Shown: positions 59,341 to 64,000 of the stretch, piece after piece
Layout of the letters: the number at the start of each line of letters is the position of its first letter
How positions within the stretch are numbered: the first letter of the stretch is position 1
NCBI GenBank assembly: GCA_035041965.1
Contig: JAPYMA010000806.1
Span: 225,057-289,056, forward strand
Direction: 5' to 3'
DNA from: Anisakis pegreffii
Lineage: Eukaryota; Nematoda; Chromadorea; Rhabditida; Anisakidae
Length of the DNA stretch: 64,000 nt
Position numbers and translations under genes: made by a program
Notes under the pieces: generated by a model
The model's database searches: none
What the model was told of the DNA's origin: nothing
The model's input: the letters and a program-made list of their open reading frames with translations, nothing else

Positions 59341-62300
59341 ATGAACCTGCTCACTGCAACTGCTCTCCTACTTGCCATCAGCTTGCAAGCATTTTCATTT
59401 CCACCCTGGCAATTTCTATCCAATTCGCAAGGTCAAATATAGTTTACCTTTTCCATCAACTTCGCTAACAAAAACGCCGGCATGACGGCTTCAATAAACG
59501 ACTAATTTATACGAGAACAAATTAGAACAAGATTAGGTAGGGTAGCAAATGTGGTGAATGTTAAACTTTATTGAAATGGTAGAGCAAAACCCATTATAGA
59601 TGATCACTCCAAGCGAACAGCGTTATCGATAAACATTTCCGAATCAAGTCATATAATCGTAAATTTGATATGCACTAAAATCAGAAACCTACGAAAGTGA
59701 ATATACGAATGACCGAAGAAGTGTTCCGTGAAGAGTGATACAGCACACTATCACCGAAATCATATGCATATAAACTAAACGACTCGTATTTATAGATGCG
59801 AACATACCGACGTTCCAAAGTAAAAACAACAATCGAAACGTATGCAATTTCATTACTTACTTCTTCAGATATCATTGATGAAGGAATTTTTATGTACATC
59901 GCAGAAATTTAAAACGAAAATTATATTCCCAAAAGCACTCAACCAAAATGGCGCACCTTAGTTATTCGATAAAACAATGAAATTTTGATATAATACAATG
60001 AATATCACATAAATGAGAGAACAGATAAATAGAACATTATTAAGAAAAATAACAACGCATAAAAGAACGAAATCTTCCTTAAAAGAAACGAATGATCCAA
60101 ATTGAAAAACAAACAAAACCAAAAGTTCAGGACCGCATGATACCACCACTTACTGGATCACAAAAACAGAGTCAACGTATTCACAATGCAACAAAAGAAC
60201 TCTCATTAAAACGCATCGGGAGACATCCACAATGCTACAACAGGCCCTTCTCTTTGTGGAACATACCAAGTCCAGGTAACCTTTACTGCCCACGATCGAA
60301 CGTTTGCCACGGCTTCATTTGCTATCCTTGGCCTCCATACATTCCTCGTACCACGAAACGTCCTCGATCCACCACATCTGGAACAATCACAACGCAAACC
60401 ACATCAACAACGAAATCCACAACAAGAGAACTCACCTCTACATCTGAACCAACCACTACAGAATTCAACTCCACCTCTGAACCAACCACTACAGAATTCA
60501 ACCCCACCTCTGAACCAACCACTACAGAATTCAACTCCACCTCTGAACCAACCACTACAGAATTCAACTCCACCTCTGAACCAACCACTACAGAATTCAA
60601 CTCCACCTCTGAACCAACCACTACAGAATTCAACTCCACCTCTGAACCAACCACTACAGAATTCAACTCCACCTCTGAACCAACCACTACAGAATTCAAC
60701 TCCACCTCTGAACCAACCACTACAGAATTCAATTCCACATCTGAACCAATCACTACAGAATTCACCTCTACATCCGAACCAACAACTACCGAATTCAACT
60801 CTACATCTGAACCAACCACTACAGAATTCAACTCCACATCTGAACCAACCACTACAGAATTCAACTCCACATCAGAACCAACCACTACAGAATTCAATTC
60901 CACATCTGAACCAATCACTACAGAATTCACCTCTACATCCGAACCAACAACTACCGAATTCAACTCTACATCTGAACCAACCACTACAGAATTCAACTCC
61001 ACATCTGAACCAACCACTACAGAATTCAACTCCACATCAGAACCAACCACTACAGAATTCAACTCCACATCTGAACCAACCACTACAGAATTCAACTCCA
61101 CATCTGAACCAACCACTACAGAATTCACCTCTTCATCTGAACCAACCACTACAGAATTCAACTCCACATCTGAACCAACCACTACAGAATTCAACTCCAC
61201 ATCTGAACCAACCACTACAGAATTCACCTCCACATCTGAACCAGTCACTACAGAATTCACCTCTACATCTGAACAAACCACTACAGAATTCACCTCTACA
61301 TCCGAACTAACCACTATAGAATTCACCTCTACATCTGAACCAACAACTACCGAATTCACCTCTACATCCGAACCAACAACTACAGAATTCACCTCTACAT
61401 CTGAACCAACAACTACAGAACTCACCTCTACATCCGAACCAACCACTACCGAATTTACCTCTACATCTGAACCAACAGCTACCGAATTCACCTCTACGTC
61501 TGAACCAACCACTACAGAACTCACCTCTACATCCGAACCAACCACTACAGAACTCACCTCTACATCTGAGCCAACAACTACCGAATTCACCTCTACATCT
61601 GAACCAACCACTACAGAACTCACCTCTACATCCGAACTAACCACCATAGAATTCACCTCCACATCTGAACCAACAACTACCGAATTCACCTCTACATCCG
61701 AACCAACCACTACACAACTCACCTCTACATCCGAACCAACCACTACACAACTCACCTCTACATCCGAATCAACCACTACAGAACTCACCTCTACATCCGA
61801 ATCAACCACTACCGAATTTACCTCTACATCTGAACCAACCACTACAGAACTCACCTCTACATCCGAACCAACCACTACAGAATTCACCTCTACATCCGAA
61901 CCAACCACTACAGAACTCTCCTCTACATCCGAACCAACAACTACCGAATTCACCTCTACATCTGAACCAACCACTACAGAACTCACCTCTACATCCGAAC
62001 CAACCACTACCGAATTTACCTCTACATCTGAACCAACCACTACAGAACTGACCTCTACATCCGAACCAACCACTACAGAACTCACCCCTACATCCGAACC
62101 AACGACTACAGAACTCACCTCTACATCTGAACCAACCACTACACAACTGACCTCTACATCCGAACCAACCACTACAGAACTCACCTCTACATCCGAACCA
62201 ACAACTACAGAACTCACCTCTACATCCGAACCAACCACTACAGAACTCACCTCAACATCCGAACCAACCACTACAGAACTCACCTCTACATCTGAGCCAA

Positions 62301-64000
62301 CAACTACCGAATTCACCTCTACATCTGAACCAACCACTACAGAACTCACCTCTACATCCGAACTAACCACCATAGAATTCACCTCCACATCTGAACCAAC
62401 AACTACCGAATTCACCTCTACATCCGAACCAACCACTACACAACTCACCTCTACATCCGAACCAACCACTACACAACTCACCTCTACATCCGAATCAACC
62501 ACAACAGAACTCACCTCTACATCCGAATCAACCACTACCGAATTTACCTCTACATCTGAACCAACCACTACAGAACTCACCTCTACATCCGAACCAACCA
62601 CTACAGAATTCACCTCTACATCCGAACCAACCACTACAGAACTCTCCTCTACATCCGAACCAACAACTACCGAATTCACCTCTACATCTGAACCAACCAC
62701 TACAGAACTCACCCCTACATCCGAACCAACGACTACAGAACTCACCTCTACATCTGAACCAACCACTACACAACTGACCTCTACATCCGAACCAACCACT
62801 ACAGAACTCACCTCTACATCCGAACCAACAACTACAGAACTCACCTCTACATCTGAGCCAACAACTACCGAATTCACCTCTACATCTGAACCAACCACTA
62901 CAGAACTCACCCCTACATCCGAACCAACGACTACAGAACTCACCCCTACATCCGAACCAACGACTACAGAACTCACCTCTACATCTGAACCAACCACTAC
63001 AGAACTCACCCCTACATCCGAACCAACGACTACAGAACTCACCTCTACATCCGAACCAACCACTACAGAACTCACCTCTACATCCGAACCAACCACTACA
63101 GAACTCACCTCTACATCTGAGCCAACAACTACCGAATTCACCTCTACATCTGAACCAACCACTACAGAACTCACCTCTACAACCGAACCAACCACTACAC
63201 AACTCACCTCTACATCCGAACCAACCACTACACAACTCACCTCTACATCCGAATCAACCACTACAGAACTCACCTCTGCATCCGAATCAACCACTACCGA
63301 ATTTACCTCTACATCTGAACCAACCACTACAGAACTCACCTCTACATCCGAACCAACCACTACAGAATTCACCTCTACATCCGAACCAACCACTACACAA
63401 CTCACCTCTACATCCGAACCAACCACTACACAACTCACCTCTACATCCGAATCAACCACTACAGAACTCACCTCTACATCCGAATCAACCACTACCGAAT
63501 TTACCTCTACATCTGAACCAACCACTACAGAACTCACCTCTACATCCGAACCAACCACTACAGAATTCACCTCTACATCCGAACCAACCACTACAGAACT
63601 CTCCTCTACATCCGAACCAACAACTACCGAATTCACCTCTACATCTGAACCAACCACTACAGAACTCACCCCTACATCCGAACCAACGACTACAGAACTC
63701 ACCTCTACATCTGAACCAACCACTACACAACTGACCTCTACATCCGAACCAACCACTACAGAACTCACCTCTACATCCGAACCAACAACTACAGAACTCA
63801 CCTCTACATCTGAGCCAACAACTACCGAATTCACCTCTACATCTGAACCAACCACTACAGAACTCACCCCTACATCCGAACCAACGACTACAGAACTCAC
63901 CCCTACATCCGAACCAACGACTACAGAACTCACCTCTACATCTGAACCAACCACTACACAACTGACCTCTACATCCGAACCAACCACTACAGAACTCACC
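59341..64000 (+). CDS. Secreted mucin-like protein with 11-residue Thr/Ser repeats (continues past window)
   Basis: Exon 1 (59341-59431) encodes a signal peptide, MNLLTATALLLAISLQAFSF, then PPWQFLSNSQ. An acceptor 8 nt before the ATG suggests trans-splicing. Exon 2 probably starts at 60276 (acceptor AGTCCAG, phase 1) and gives NLYCPRSNVCHGFICYPWPP, a Thr-rich linker (RSTTSGTITTQTTSTTKSTT), then uninterrupted 33-nt repeats read as TTTE(L/F)(T/N)STSEP to the window edge. At least ~108 repeats are present. The frame is also open further upstream to about 60080, so exon 2 could begin earlier. Dense Thr and Ser predict heavy O-glycosylation, as in surface-coat or gut mucins. The same DNA read on the minus strand gives a 1225-codon frame that I take as a shadow. 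No named gene. Confidence 0.8.
60431..64000 (+). repeat. 33-bp coding minisatellite, about 108 copies, with higher-order blocks
   Basis: Consensus unit is ACCACTACAGAACTCACCTC plus TACATCCGAACCA. Early units (about 60470-61230) mostly have GAATTCAAC (Glu-Phe-Asn), later ones GAACTCACC or GAATTCACC. A recognisable run of variant units (two ACACAACTC units, two GAATCA units, then GAATTTACC) recurs near 61.71, 62.43, 63.20 and 63.39 kb, showing block duplication; the first step is 726 bp (22 units). Confidence 0.95.

Noticed and set aside
61802..63961. Three minus-strand frames rich in CRGEFCSGWF (61802-62146, 62528-63235, 63485-63961)
   Set aside because: A further frame of the same repeat; the apparent Cys/Trp-rich motif is produced by the DNA unit.
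60322..63999. 1225-codon minus-strand open frame of VVVGSDVEV repeats
   Set aside because: It is the antisense reading of a 33-bp minisatellite. The plus strand has a signal peptide exon, splice sites and a mucin-type Thr/Ser composition, so the minus frame is taken as a shadow.

Overview
This 64 kb window is eukaryotic and almost certainly nematode. It is AT-rich, with split genes, short AT-rich introns ending in TTTTCAG-type acceptors, and many ATG codons that sit only about 8-30 nt behind such an acceptor, as expected for spliced-leader trans-splicing. The strongest taxonomic marker is a warthog-type hedgehog-related gene (Wart plus Hint), a family of nematodes. Most open frames of 60-100 codons here are chance; the real genes had to be assembled from small exons by following splice phase and family similarity. 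Species cannot be told from the sequence.

Layout. 0.7-13.0 kb (+): most of a folliculin-interacting protein gene (FNIP), about 14 exons, 5' end unresolved. 13.0-16.3 kb: no gene recognised. 16.3-23.3 kb: a secreted proline-rich protein whose C-terminal half is built from three 66-nt phase-1 exons (minus strand), inside a tandem segmental duplication of 2.3-3.3 kb that created a second proline-rich exon next to a copied terminal exon of an unrelated gene, plus degenerate ~240-bp tandem repeats. 23.2-37.6 kb: five tandem minus-strand paralogues of an unrecognised small-protein family (64-106 aa), each carrying an Arg-Arg-x-Ser kinase-type motif; a hAT-like non-autonomous transposon with perfect 8-bp target duplication lies among them (34.34-35.10 kb). 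40.2-44.3 kb (minus): Wart-Hint hedgehog-related gene. 45.6-46.3 kb (minus): ICAP-1/ITGB1BP1-like PTB protein. 47.7-50.3 kb (+): PIG-S, a GPI transamidase subunit. 51.4-52.9 kb (+): peroxiredoxin-like 2A. 53.8-57.4 kb (+): DEG/ENaC channel. 57.5-57.7 kb: ATT microsatellite. 59.3-64.0 kb (+): 5' part of a secreted mucin-like gene with at least ~108 copies of an 11-residue Thr/Ser-rich repeat that runs off the window.

How genes relate. There is no sign of a single shared pathway. FNIP (lysosomal Rag/AMPK signalling), PIG-S (ER GPI-anchor attachment), PRXL2A (redox) and ICAP-1 (integrin/KRI-1 signalling) are conserved housekeeping or signalling genes. The Wart-Hint, proline-rich and mucin-like genes encode secreted products. 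The most novel material is the tandem RRxS family and the neighbouring duplicated proline-rich locus, where duplication, exon repetition and possible gene chimerism can be seen directly.
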